From Dendrolimus kikuchii (taxonomy: Eukaryota; Arthropoda; Insecta; Lepidoptera; Lasiocampidae), in NCBI GenBank assembly GCA_019925095.2, contig CM034389.1:19331435-19395434 (forward strand): a stretch of DNA of 64,000 nt, given 5' to 3'. Numbering within the stretch: position 1 is the stretch's first letter; each line of letters opens with the position of its first letter. Shown here piece by piece: positions 26,901 through 41,900 of this stretch. A model generated the notes under the pieces. That model was not told the DNA's origin, did no database searches, and saw only the letters and a list, made by a program, of their open reading frames with translations. Made by a program: the position numbers and the translations under genes.

Positions 26901-29900
26901 ATGCCCCGATAATTTTTGGAGTCCTGTTGTGATCCTGTTCCTTTGTAGAGCAGTACAATAACAGCTTTGCACAATCTTTTGGTACACAGCCACTCTTCCA
27001 GCACATGTTAAAAAAGCGATACAAAAGACTTGCGATCAGACCTTGTCCAGCCTTTAGCATTTCTACGGTTATCTTATCATACCCAGCAGTCTTTCCTAAT
27101 TTCATACTATTCAATGCTTTCACAATTTCATCCATAAATATACTACCGCTACTGTCTTGTCTATTGGCCTTTTCACCAGTCATACTGTTCACATCTGTTA
27201 TGTCTTTTTCCAACAATCTTCAGAAAATCTTCAGAGATTTTTTCATCCAAATCATCTTTTTGCTCATTCTTTTTCTTTTTGACCATTATTTTAACTATTT
27301 CATTCATCCTTTTATATAATTTTTTTACCTCATCTACATCTTCCTTTTTGGTATTCTTCAGTCTTAGGTTAGCTCTTAAAGCTAACCAATTCTTCCATGC
27401 TTTGTTTTTATCATTCACTACACTCTGTACTTCCTTATCCCACCAAATATACTTCACGCATTTACCCGTTTTTCTTTTACTTACACCACACACATCTATT
27501 GCTACAGTCACAACATATTATATATACAAGTACATTTTATTGTTAAACAAATAGTTCAGAATGTAATAATACTGATTGCCTTAAGCCCGGTCATCGGCTT
27601 CATCAAACTTGTTTATGTTCATTCACTAAATTGCACAGTACCGTTCCGTTTGCTAGATTAATGTTACCGTTATCAAATATTTGAAGCATCTGGGTGTTAT
27701 TAAATTTATTTTCTATTCTGAAACTTGTTTGAACTCCTTGTAACGTTTCGCTAAAGATACCACAATCCAAGGCCGACCGCTTTCCCCTTCGTACATATTT
27801 GTGGTATATGCAAACTAAACACTTCATAAACTTAGTATTTCGCCTTTGCTAGTGTAAATCTCCTTGAAATAAAGTGTTGTGGGAAACTTGAATTATTGTC
27901 CTTTATCTTATTGTTCATTACGCGTAAATGCCTAAAATACTTCTAAGTAATTATTTATCTCTTATATAGAGATAAATAGATGGTTGGAATTACTTTATGC
28001 ATTTTCACACAAATTATAAGTTATATAATTGTAACTATTATTGCCGGGTATTGTCTTACTATCCACGCATTGCATTATTGGTTAAACTTTCACATAGACT
28101 CCATATAAGTACTGTCAATCTTCTACCAATAAGGTTAGGAATATATAAGGTAAAAGAATGGATAAGATATAATAAACCCAGCCGGCATATTGTGTATTTA
28201 TTTACGAAATAAGTTAACAAACCTTTTTATACTACGGCAGTAGTATAAAAAACTCTTGGTTAGCGGGAAGTTACAAAGAAAAGCGAAGAAAAATTCTATG
28301 TACAATTTGACCTTTTTATAGAAGTGAAAATACTTTATACAGTACAATCAGTTCGAGGACAGCAATAAGCAAGTATAGCGCAATTCATGATGCTGACAAA
28401 TACCCATTAAAAATACTTTGATGTTGTCATGTTGCCACTAACACCCAGGCCAGAGTAGGTAGACAACAGCTCTGCTAGTGACACAATTGGGGCAGGTGCT
28501 AGGCCTATCCAAAGGCAGGCAAGCCCCTCTACTGGCCGAAAAATTGGCACTCAGATAAGTCTCGTTATATCTGCAGCCCATATTCTATCGCCTTCCTCAA
28601 TTAAATGTAATTAAACACGATCAATAAAAGTGAAGTCATCGTCGCATCGGGTGGTTTATTTTCTGAAAGCCTTCATAAAAGTTTTGTTATCTTATGGTAT
28701 GTACAACAATCACTATAATTCTGATATAATTATATTATAGTTATCATAGTTTATATGATGTAATTGTAATGATATTTGCTTAGAATATCTGTTTACATAT
28801 ATTTCTCATCTTATTTATTATACAAATGCTTTAGATTTACTCATACCTAAATTCTAAAGCATAATCCCTTTTCACTGTCTGGGTTATCATCATATTTATA
28901 TTAATAATATAAACATTTCGAGACGTGTAAATATAAAATTCAAACACGTTTTATTTTAAATAATTGAATGATGATTTTAAAGCCCTCTCATAAAGCAACT
29001 GAAGTAAACAAATAACTAAACAATTGCGAAAACAAATAATACTTTAATGAAAAGGACTCAACCCGATCTACTTTGCACGAAAGCAATTTTGTCTGGCCGT
29101 GATAAATAGATCTATAAAAAACAATTAAATACTGTAAAAATATTCATAATTTCATAGATCTTATAGGAGTCTTAGTCTTATAGGAGGATCTAGAGGAACC
29201 TAGTACTTTTAACCGAACTTCGTTATACTTTTCAATTTTATATTGGAATTTATCGGAATATTAATGAGACAAAATACAGTACAGTCTCACTAATCCGGCA
29301 CTTCAGTAGTCCGGTACGTCCAATAATCAGATATGGTCCGCTCACGTGTCCCTTACTTACCACCCCTACTCTCATTCCGCGCATCGCACAACACCGGCAT
29401 CAGTGTAACTTCAAAAATTATTACAATAGCTTATACATGTTTACCCTTTGTTTTCAAATTGAAAATAATGTAGCTAAAATGTCAAGTAAACGGCAACATG
29501 CTTTGTTTTAGTAACATATTATTAATATTTCTATACAATTAAATAATCTGGCAGTTACGCAACTAGTTTTGATTTGATGTCCGGTGAGGACTCGAGGCTG
29601 CACCTGGAGCGGTTTTGCTTGCTGCTGGTAAAAGAGGCTGTAAAGCGCAACAGCACGAGGTGTTGGGGGTTTCGTTACCTCTGACGTCATATATGTAATA
29701 AAGAATATATAATATATAATAATATGTGTGTGTAATATATTATGTATGATGTATTATAAAAAGGTTTGACTTGGAAAAGAACATCTAATATTAAAATGGC
29801 TGTATAGGTAGGTAGGTATAAAGGCTTGACTATGTTAGGGGTGAAGCCGGGACTAAAAGGCCCCTATATAAAAAAAATAGTGCTGGATTAGTGAGGGTCT

Positions 29901-32900
29901 ACTGTAGCGAGTTGTAAATGGAGGATTACAATGCGAAGCAATCAACATGAAAAAGTATGACTTAAATATGCAGTTTTTCTACCTAATGTTTAAAATTATC
30001 AGTGCTGATGCTGAAGGAAAACGTAAATCACCTGCACATCAAGATAACCGTTAAAACCTCTTAATATGTATTTATGTATTATTTTACTTTTTTTATTATA
30101 AATAATAAAAATCAGTAACCATAGTTATACGAAGATGACGTAGTTTACACAAATCTTCATGCGTCGTCGGTCACTAGTAAGAAAGCGAATCTTTTCATAT
30201 TGTCTTCTTGAACTTATCTTGTATCTGAGCACAAAATGTTTATATCAATGTACTTGGTAGTGTTTTCCACGAGGCTTCGCCTACTTAAACTTCTGCAATC
30301 TTAATATATATAAATCTCGTGTCACAATGTTTGTCCTCAATGGACTCCTAAACTACTTGACCGATTTTAATCAAATTTGCACACCGTGTGCAGTTTGATC
30401 CAACTTGAAAGATAGGATAGCTTACATTTGGACCCGGTAGGTGGCGCTGCAATCGGGTTCTAAGTTTTATTTCTTCAGGGCAGAACAACGTCTGCCGGGA
30501 CAGCTAGTATATTATATATATATATATATTCTTTGGCTATACAATTTGTATCTGGCTGGTTTTGGTATAATTCAAAAGTTTTAATTTTAAAGAAGACAAA
30601 TTCAAATTAGGAAAATGTGTGATTTTCATTTGTTTTTCTTATTGTTAAAATGAGTGAATCTAATGAAGAAATTCGATACATTTTAAAATTTTACTACAAA
30701 AAAGGTAAAAATGCAACACAAGCCGCGAAAAAAATTTGATGTTTATGGACCTAATGCAGTATCTGTGAGAGTAGCGCAAATTTGGTTTAAGCGTTTTCAA
30801 TCCGGAAATTTTGATATCAAAGATGCACGTCGCTCTGGTCGCCCTGTTACGGACAAAATTGATGCCATTTTTGAAAAAGTGGAGCAAGATCGGCATATTA
30901 GTAGTTACGATGTAGCTGGAGAACTGGGAATTGACCACAAAACGGTTTTGGCGCATTTGAAAAAAGCTGGGTACACAAAAAGCTCGATATTTGGGTGCCT
31001 CATGAGCTCACTGAAAGAAACCTAATGAACCGTGTACTCATTTGTGATTCTTTATTACGACGTAATGAAATCGAACCATTTTTGAAGAAGCTGATAACTA
31101 GTGATGAAAAGTGGATCACGTACGACAAGAACGTGCGAAAAAGATCGTGGTCCCATAGTCGATCATGGAGGCATTCCCAGAAGGGGCAATCCAAACAATA
31201 ATCAACCGGCTTGTGTGGAGACTCGAGCCCAAATGGCTAATACCCACTAAAACCACCCTCCTCCGATGCCCCGCGCTTATGGCAGGAAAGGCATGAGACT
31301 TAGAACGTAGTTACGCCCACGCCGATCCTAGCGCAATAAGTGCCTGAGAAAGCCCCTGGAAGAGCTAACTCACTTCGACGACAGGGGTGAAGACTCCTCT
31401 GCTCCCTTGATGCATGAGGGCCCCTGAAGCGGTAATGATCATCGCTCTGCAGCATGGCTTGCACCAGGCTGCCAAGCGAATCAATCGGACCTACTATTGT
31501 CTCGAGTTCAAACCTCTGTGGTGCCCAGGCTGCGCACTCGACTAGCGTATGAAACGCCGTGTCAAGCGCGCCACACTGGTGGCATTGGGGTGAAGGCTGA
31601 CAGCCCGCAATCTGAAGGTCAGAGTCCCGCGTTTCCGCGAGAGCCATCGCAACAGCTGCGGTCGAGTCGCTTCCACCGTATCAACGCCGGCCACAGGGTT
31701 TTCCAACTCTACCGACCAAGATTAGCAGAACCGCGCTGGGCGGAGCAGAGCTCGACGCTGGCGGTCGTCGTCGGAAGGGAGGGGTGTTTGGGAGGAAGGG
31801 GAAGGAATACAAGGATTTGGAGTGGATAGGTGGGACACCACTGTCACGGAGTGAAGGGGGGAATGTGACAGTGGCCGCTAAGGGCCCCGGGGACGCATCC
31901 CCTTGTACCGCTTCCTGGACGGAGACGAGCCCAGGGCGGCACCCCCTGGGAATGTACTGCGAACAACTGATGAGATTAAAGCAAAAAGTTGAGAGAAAGC
32001 GGCCGGAATTAATCGACAGAAGGGGTGTGGTTTTTCACCATGATAACGCTAGACCTCACACATCTTCAGCCACTCAGCAAAAATTACGAGAGTTTGGCTG
32101 GAAGGTGTTAATGCATCCGCCGTATAGTCCTGACCTTGCACCTTCAGATTTTCACCTGTTTCGGTCTCTGCAGAATTCCTTAGGCAGTGTCAGGTTAACA
32201 TCACGAGAGGACTGCCAAAATCACTTGTCGCAGTTTTTTGATCAGAAGCCCCAAAATTTCTATAGCAATGGGATCACGTCCCTACCTACAAGATGGCAAA
32301 AAGTTATCCAACAAAATGGCACCTACTCACTTTAGTCAAATGTAAATAAACTTTATAAAAAAACCTTTTGAATTTATATATAAAATTCGAAGAAACTTTT
32401 TCCCCAACCTAATATTAGAAAGTATGTAATAATGATTAAATAAAAAGCAAAGAGTTTGTAATCCCAAATTTAATGACAATTGGTTCGATTTCAAAGCCAT
32501 AACGAATGGACAAACATACATTCAACGATATAAAAAAATAACCTTACACATGTTAATATAGTATTGATTCGGCATTTTACCGCCTGTTCACACTTGTCGG
32601 GTGTCGGGCCCGACAAAAAAATGGTCGGTCAAGTGGCAGAACATTTTATATGAAGCTGTTCATTATTACCCGACACCGTTTTATTATCGGCGCCGACAAA
32701 TAATCTTTGACATTTTGCCAGCCCTCTACGTCCGTAAAAAAATAGTGTCGAATCTCGCTCACCTATGACTAAATATGACGCTGTTCACACTTGTCAGATG
32801 TCGGGCCCGACAAAACTCTTCCCGCTCCCCCTCCTTCCGCTTGTCGCTAGATATTCTCTGCCGCAGATCGCGCACAGACATAACGCGGCTTCAGCTTCGA

Positions 32901-35900
32901 TCGGGTCCGACAACCGACAAGTATGAATAGAGTCGCCGACATACGATTAAAATACGGCGTCAGAACAAGTGGGAACTAAATGTTAGATATTGACTTAATA
33001 ACATTGCTGCGTCGTATATAGTTTTGAAAAGCTTTTGGTAAATAGCATTATGCTACGATAAACATATATTATTAAAACAACCCTAAACTTTCTTTATAGT
33101 CACATTAAAGTTTAAAATTAAATTGTGATATAAAACAGGCGTCTCCATTATGTAATAGAAATCTTTTCTGAGCGTATTTTATTACCAAGTGCAATTCGCT
33201 AAAAGTAAAGCATGTCCTCATTTCAAAATTTATTACTTCGACATTCTCAGGGCCTAATAAACATAGATAGTAAAACGAGTTTCTCATTTGATGTATTTTA
33301 AGGTACTTCTCGTGAACCAGTTTAATTTCTACTGAAGAATCGTACCGGGGACGTTTATACGCGAAAACAGGGTCATAAGAATAATAAAACATATCCAAAT
33401 GATATTGTCTCAACGTTTAGTATAAATTTAATAAATCGGAATTTTCCGTAGGCAATGGGACGGGTTATTTTTGATACATACATACATATAGATTATAAAT
33501 GTATTTATGTATACATATAACTTTCGATTATCTACTGCCATTAATCTCTTCATACATGCACGATTTACCTGACCTCTTTTTAACACTTCTGATATTTGAT
33601 CATGGGGTGTCATATTTTTCAATAATCGACAAAACAAGTCGAGATTTTTTTTATTTGAAACAGTTATATGTTTATACATTTTTCATGAAATATGTATTTA
33701 CTAATAAAAAATCTATATAAATATACAATAACAAAAGTGATGTTTGGATGGTTGAGTATTCTTATGTCAGTTTTTCCTTTATTGATTTCAAAGTGAAGAG
33801 GAGAATATCCACGGTCTCTATGTTCTACTGAACTATATTTAGGTCTGGTTTACAGGAATACAAAGGTTCTGGATTCCATTCTTGGCTGGATAAATTTCTT
33901 ATATGAACTTTCCCTTAGATACTATGCTACTATACTACATACTAATTATATAATGTAGATAATAATAATACACTTCTTATCAAAAAAATCAAATCACCTC
34001 TGAGGTTTTGAATGAGTTTTATGTATTTTTTTTACATTAAACAAAAATAAAGTAATGCCAGTTAATTGTGGATATTATAAGTTAGCGCTTAACGAAGATT
34101 AATGTTTCAAATTAAAATTAAATTTTGTTAGGTATCGTGTTTTGTTCAACAAGTATATTTTTACCCTTTAAGAAAAAAAAATTAAAATGTTCGAAACAAA
34201 GACATAAAATAAAAATGCTTAAAAACGTTTATTCAGTATCTTGACTTTTCTCACTGGGCTCCACATTAGTTTATTCGATGAAAATTCGATAATTTACATT
34301 CAAATTTGGAATTGTGGTAAACTAAATTACCAGCATGCATGCAGCATGGTGTACAGTAAATTTATTGGCGTATTTTTTAAATGATATCAATCCTCTTTAA
34401 TATTTAAACACTGCCTGCATAATACTTGCAGTACTGTTTCGATTTTTTATATTAGAAATGTATTCCAAATCAACAGTTCAATAGCAACTGACAATATTAT
34501 ACGACACAGGGTTTGATTATAAAATAGTGAGGGTTCCAAACAGCCAGTGCACGTAGACACTGGCTGTTTCCTAGAAGATTTTCTAGAAGCATTTTTAGTT
34601 AGATACTTTCAGGTTGCTGATTGCAAGTTTAGATTTTAATCTACGAAACAAGTTGTACTAAAAGCGTCGGCAATTTTTACTTTGAATCCAGTCTGTATAT
34701 TTATTCCAAGGGGGTTTTGATTAATTGCCGGCTGCGGCGACAGATGTTCGATGCTCCGGAGCCGAGCTGAATGGCTCGTGGCTCCCATTGTGAACTGGTT
34801 TGTGCAAATGACAGCTCGGGCCTCTTGAAAAGAGTTTTGGGTCCAGCCCTATCGTAAAATGCAAAGCAATTAGACTTTGTGCCACTACAGAGGTTCTTTA
34901 GGGCTCTATAGTGACATGGCAAAAACATAATCCTTATGTTGTTTTGCCTGTCATTCATTTTCTTTATAATATGACGGTTTTACTCAGCTAGCTATTAGCT
35001 TTATATAGTCACAATTTGAAAGAAAAGCTTAGACTATAAAGTATAAACTTTAACGTGCCAATTATAATTATTTTAACACTAGCTGCGCCTGCTTCTTTGT
35101 TCGCGCAAATATGGACTTTATATTCATACTAGAGTATACATTGTACTATTTTTTATATTAAAAGTATGTATGTCCATTTTCGGTATTAAAACTACATTTA
35201 AACAAAATTACAGCAAAATCGACCCCGTATTCCTAGTAGTTTTTCCATCAAAGCTTAACAGATAGACATATCGAGTTACTATCGCATTCTTTTTATAGAT
35301 GATGATTTTTATATATCTATAAACTTGGGAAATGATTGGTGTCATACAAACTTTCATCCTCTAGTTTTATTTATATATCCCCCTACTATCTATCTGTAAA
35401 CTACATAAATGACAAAAATGACGAAAATTACATATCACAACAAAAAACTTTCCTACTTTCTGGGATAACCTTTACATAAATCTATTTAATTATCCGAGAT
35501 GAAAAGTATTCCTTGTCCACCCTCGGTATTAAAATTTCGTATATTAAGATACCAAATTTCAGCCAAATTGATCGAATAGTTTTTCCCTAAAAGCAAAACA
35601 AAAAGAGAGACAAATATATTTTTATCCCGGAAAAGATCCCATTTTTCGGGAAAAAAGATCCTATGTTCATCCTCGGCATCGAAAATATATATACGGAGTT
35701 TCAGCCAAACCGGTCCAATAGTTTTTCGTAAAAGAGTAACATACAGACAGACAGAGTTGTTTTTGCATTTATAATATTAAAATAAGGATAGGGATTTTCT
35801 AAACCCTGCATGATAATGAAATGAAACGTGTACTAAAATTAAATATAAAAATCCTTTTAATCCCTAAAATTTTCATTGAAATCTGTTGAGTAGTTTCGGG

Positions 35901-38900
35901 TCTATTCACGACCACCTTTCAGATTGATATGTTAATAAGCGTGAGTGACACGAACATTTTTTTTTGTATGTTTGTAATGGATAAACTCAAAAACGACTGG
36001 ACTGATTTCAAAAATTCTTTCACCATTCAAATGCTACATTATTGCTAATTAATTATAGGCTATATAAAATTAGGGTTCCCTACTAACACTTCAATAATAT
36101 AACACATCAATATAAACAAAATACTTGGCGCTGGAATCGGGTTCTACGATTTTGATGAAATTTTGTGTGTGGTTGAGTCCCGGGGTGATTTAGATTCACA
36201 ATCAGACCCGGTAGGTGGCACTGGAATCGAGTTCTAGATTTTTATTTTTTCAGCGCAGGACAACCTCTGCCGAGACAGCAAATATAAAATGTGATGGAAT
36301 CGAGAGATACGTAATATGGTCTTAATGAGAACGTTTCGAAATAGTTTTATTCTAGTTTATTGTTGATTAGCTGTGCCCGCGATTCGTCTGCGTGAATTTT
36401 TTTTCGCGAAACCCTAAATAAATAGCCTATTACTCCTTATAACATCAGCTGTCTGGCACTGACATTCCCTTCAAAATCGTTTCAGAGATTATCTGGAACA
36501 TCCAGACAAACAGAGAAAAATTCTAAAAGTTGCGTTTTCGGAATCTCCTGATCCGAATTATCCCCCCTAATTATTTTCAAATTTTTATTTAGACATTACA
36601 GGCACTTTAATTCTATTTATCTGTGAGATATGATTTTCTCAAGTTCTAACAAGCGTGTGTGTGTATATTAAAGATATACCTAGCAATAATGAACACAAGA
36701 AGAAGAGAATACCAGATCTCAAAATAATGGTCTAATTTTAATGTTATTTTTGGGTAACGATGTGGATTTCGAATTAATTTAATTAGATATATTATTATTA
36801 CAGACATTGGATTACGACCGAGATGGCCTAACAAAACTGAAGAAAGCCATAAAAGCAATTCACAACTCTGGAAATGGTGAGTAGTGATTTTTTATCATAG
36901 ATTTATATTTATATTTATATTCCAATTGTCCATACATTGTACGGGAACATGTAGTAAAATGTGCAATTTAGGTTTCTTCGCAACGTCGTCCTTAACTATG
37001 TCTTTTTCCATGATAAAAAGCATCCTATATCCATTCCTGCTATCGACATTGGCTGCGTACCAATGTCATTTCATGTCAATCGGTTTATTTAAAAGGTCGC
37101 GAAGAAGGAAAAAACATTTAAACAAATGGCAATTACACATTTTATTCACATAGAAGTGATTGTAGTTTATTATAGAAAGTAAATAAAGCAACAGCATGTA
37201 AATTCAAACATTTATTTTTTGCTCTTGTATCAAACAGTGAAATTACCCCGCTCTGTGAAATGAAAACTGCATAGCGGAATAGAATTTTCAGTAGCACGCT
37301 GTCGTTCAGACTGTATTCATTTTGGAATGGTTTATTTTATATTCTCGACTGTAGCACGTTCATGTTGAATAGGCGACAAGAGAACGAGGCCCGGCTAAAA
37401 ATAATGATAGAGGAAGTGCAGTGCATGAATAGATTTGACTGACTGAAATATCCGATGGGTATTTATTTACGCCCGAAGCAGAACTATTTTGAGCCTCTTG
37501 AAGTTTTGGAATATGTTGATGAAATTAATGTTTTGAAATGTTAGGTAGTTCTGTTTTATTCTGTCATCTATAACTCTCTTTAAAAAGGCACGATATACAA
37601 CTGTTATCATTATAAGTAGTAACGCACGTGGTATGCAATCCTTGTTTCGCGGTCTACTAACATTATATGTCAATTAACAACAAAATTCTTAATTGTCAAA
37701 AGATTGATACTTAACAATACAATACGTTTGTTTCTAATTCAGTGTAATGTAATTGTAATTAGAATGTTATAATGATTTTACTATCGACCCTTAATACCGA
37801 TTCTAATGTAATCAAACAAATTGCAATATGTTGTATTTTGAACCTTTAAATATAACTCAACAAACTATAGCAGCAACTTAAAGGAAATTAAAGAAACCAT
37901 TTATTTGTAACGTATTCTTTTGAAATAATGTGTTAATTTAATTAATAAAAAGTCACATTTTTGAGACAACCCGCTATTAATAGGTACAATAAGGTATTCT
38001 CCGAAATGACTCAATTTCAGCGATGAAAATCATTCATGATTATTTATAACACTATTAAGTCCCCTCTTCCTCAATATCTCTGTAATTGGGTCGTAACATT
38101 AACTTAATTATTCACGGTTAAGTAAATTATTCACTTTAGTCTACATGAAAAGAAATAAGGAGCGTTTGCTATGTCATTCTTGTTTTATTCAGGTTTATTG
38201 ATTTTACTTGTGATACATGCGCTTTTCTTTTCAAATTGTGCAGCTATTTTGCATCTAATGTAGTTTTTGCCAACATTGCGTTGATTGCCTTGCTTAATAA
38301 GGGATACAAGAAGGAGCTGCAAATATGCTGTGGTGGATATTTGCATAAAACCCGCGTCACAAATTATCTTATCCATAGTATCTTTCATATTGTTACATGC
38401 CGTCAAAAGAATGCGCACACCTGCCTGTCGTAAAACGCAGTTTATTACCTTTCCTGCATTCGGAGTTCTTTTGTTTACTTCGTGTTTAGAATTTGTAATT
38501 AAGAAAAATATCCTATTGTTATCGTACTTGTTTTATGGCTGTCATTAGTGTCGAAATAATCCTTATTGTTATTGTTTTCGACTTTGTTGGCCGTTCGCAG
38601 GTATGCAAATTACATTTTCTTGGAAGAACGCAGCCCACGTAATCAATTGTGTATTGTACAGTTTACTACAAAACAATGCCCGAACGGAGGGGTGGGGCAG
38701 TCGAGCGATGATTACGACACGAGCAAGACGTAGACTCGACTAGCGATATAGTGACGGACTTTGCGCGTGTTATTGAATCGTGCAGTTTGTCTTCTTCTGT
38801 GAACGGGCGGTTTCCGCAACTCGACGACGAAGCGCCTATTTTGCGTGCGCGGGTGGATGAGGGTTTACTCCATCCAGCCCAGCTCCTCCAGGAAGTCCAC

Positions 38901-41900
38901 CAGCTTCTTGACGTTACTGAAGACTTCTCGGAGGCTACCTGGGGCGTCCAGATACTTCGCCCTGTATTGGGCCACCTCTCCGCATTCAAGCAGGACATGG
39001 GCGGCTGTTTCTTCTTCCTCCAAGCATGCTCTGCACAGGGGGCTGTCAGTGACACCTATATTAAAAAGATGTCTGTTAAAATTGCCATGTCCAGTGGCTG
39101 CACTATAACTAGCCTCAGCCGGGACCGACTGAGCTTTAAGATATTCCTGGAGAAATGCAGGTTTAGCCGAGGCATTGCCAGCTTGGCTTGCCTGCAATCC
39201 TCCAGGTTGTCCCAAAGTTGTTGATGTAGTGCCCTTGTCCTTTGATTTATGTAGTTTCTAAACCAACTGTGCGGCAAAGGCAGGAAAGGCTCTGGTCCAA
39301 CTGGTTGGGTTTCGGAACCTCTCCTTGCTAGTTGATCTGCCGCATCATTACCTCGGGCACCACTGTGTCCTTTGATCCATTGAAGGGTCAAGGTATTGTT
39401 CTTACCTGCCGCCTCGTTTAGAGCCGAGTGGCATTCGTATATTAAATTTGAATAAATAACCCTGCTACTAAGGGCTTGTAGTACCGACCTGCTATCCGAG
39501 AGTATTCTGATGCTGTGATCATTGACATCTCTAGCAACGATTGCTTTAGCTGCAAGCAGAATGCCCATGCACTCTGCTTGATATACTGTATTAAACTTAC
39601 CCAGGGGCTCGGATATGTTAATATTTAGGTCTTCCGAGAAGACTCCCGTGCCTGAGCCCGAGCTAGTCTTTGACCCATCAGTGTAGAGGCTAAGCTCATG
39701 ATGGGAAAGATAACTGTCGTTACCTTCCACGAGTTCAACCTTGTATTTTTTGTCGAAAATGAAAGCTTTCTCTATTCTGTCACTGACCGCTTCCACCAAG
39801 GGTGAGTTGGACCAGGCTTCCGAGAGAATGCTGAAATGTCTTACCTTGTCAAACCTAAGTGTTTTCAGGTGTTTTAATCTTAGGGTCGCCATTGCTGCCT
39901 CTTGTTGTACAAACAGGTGCAGTGGAGGGATGCTAAGAGCTATTTCTAGGGCCGCGGTGGGCGTTGTCCTCATACAACCCGTCACAGCGCAGCACGCTTG
40001 CCTTTGTAGTCTCTGAAGTTTGGCCGTGCAGGTCGCAAGCTTAGTCCTTGTCCACCAAACCACAGAGCCATAAGTTAGCATAGGTCTAACCACAGCTGTA
40101 TAGAGCCATAGAAAGAGTTTGGGATGAAGTCCCCAACGCTTACCAATCATCCTACGGCATTGCCATAAGGTCACACTGGATGCGTTGACTTTATTGTCAA
40201 CATGGCTGCTCCAGTTTAACTTGTTGTCTAGGGTTATCCCCAGATATTTGACCTCATTTGATAACTGAAGTGTAGTTCCAAAGAGGGTCGGTAGTCTGTA
40301 ATTACCTAAGACTCTCTTATTTGTAAAGAGAACAACCTGCGTTTTCTGTGGGTTGACAGAGAGTTCCTGCTCGTTGCACCACTTCTCCATTACGCGCAGG
40401 GCTGCCTGTAACCTATCACACACCATGCTGGCATTATTACCTACATTTAATATGGTGATGTCGTCGGCGTAGCCAACTGTGTAAAAGTATTGGCTGTTTA
40501 ATTTGGAAATGAGATCGTTCACAACCAAGTTCCACAGAAGTGGGGAAAGTACTTGAGGACAGCCTCGAACCACGGAGGCGCTCGAGCCCGGGGGGGCAAC
40601 TTGCTCAAGGGAGCTCCCTAAGGAGTTTTACCTCGGCTGGACTGTTGCCATGAGAGGGGGATGAATTTAATGATGCCCATCATAAGGAAACCGGTGAAGC
40701 GATGATAAAAAAATATTGTCAATACATGAGTTATTTTTTAAATTAATACTTTAAATAGTACAATAAGTTCATTATACTAACATTATTAAAGCTGAAATAG
40801 GTACCCAGGGTACTTGTGTGTCGAGTTACTTACAAGCGAAGTGCGAACACAAAACCGGCTGCCTAGGACCAAAGGCCGTTCAACCCGCTGAACTAGAATG
40901 ACCCAAATATTGCAACAAAAATAAGTAGTGCCTATACAAATAGCGTAATGCATAATTTATAAACATTACCTGCCGTGTTCACTTTGCTTATATACATTAT
41001 AATAATTGCGCAATGTTGTGGTTGATTGACATTATTTATAGTACCATAAAATAAATGAGATACGTACTATAGTTTTCAAACCTTTAGCTTTGATAACGTC
41101 AATGAAATAGAATAATTTGTTTTCTACAAAATTTGATAGTTTTCTAGCGATATCAGTAAACGGGATTTTACAAGTAAAATCGTGTGGAATACTTCTCTTT
41201 CAGCCAGGAATTTTTTATTCCCGGCTCTCTTTGGGGTCTGCCTTCCTACATTCAATTTTGTACGATTTTCTACATCCTAAATTGCAATTTTTAATGTCAC
41301 CAACGCGCACTACCACGGCATTGCATTATACGCACACTTCACAATCAAACCAAGACACACAAAGACCCTAAAAATAAATAACCTAGGCCGGGAAGGAAAA
41401 ACAACACACATGGTACTAGTTAATATAATATATATAGGTATAGACATAAGGCATACACTGCACATGCACTTCCTCACAACACCAGCATGTAACAGATACA
41501 CTCTACATTAGTATAAGTTTAGTATTAAAATTAGAATAAATTAATATAATAAATTATTCTTAAGGTACACAACACAACATAAAAATCACTAAATTAATGT
41601 CACACACAGTAACAAAAATAAAAAATAATCGTCTATGTAATCTAAAAACTTTCATAGAAATTAAGTTGTGAAAAAGGGTACGGAATGCGAGTCCGTAGAG
41701 TTGTTAAAAAAAAAGTTTTAATGTCTCGAGTCTCCTGCTCTTGTAAATATATTTTTTATTTCATAAATTCATCAGACAGGCAGACGGCCCACCTGATGGA
41801 ACGTGGTTACATCACCTATGGATATTTGCAACACCAAAGGTGCTACAAATGCGCTACTGCTTTCTTAAGGTATACTGGAACCTGGCTACTAATGCCGGAA

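Noticed and set aside
27603..27827. 74-codon reverse ORF as a small gene or extra exon
   Set aside because: No recognisable domain, no flanking splice sites that fit ASAP phases, and wrong strand for ASAP.
34538..34569. Perfect 12-bp hairpin as a microRNA precursor
   Set aside because: Stem far too short for a pre-miRNA and no extended pairing around it.
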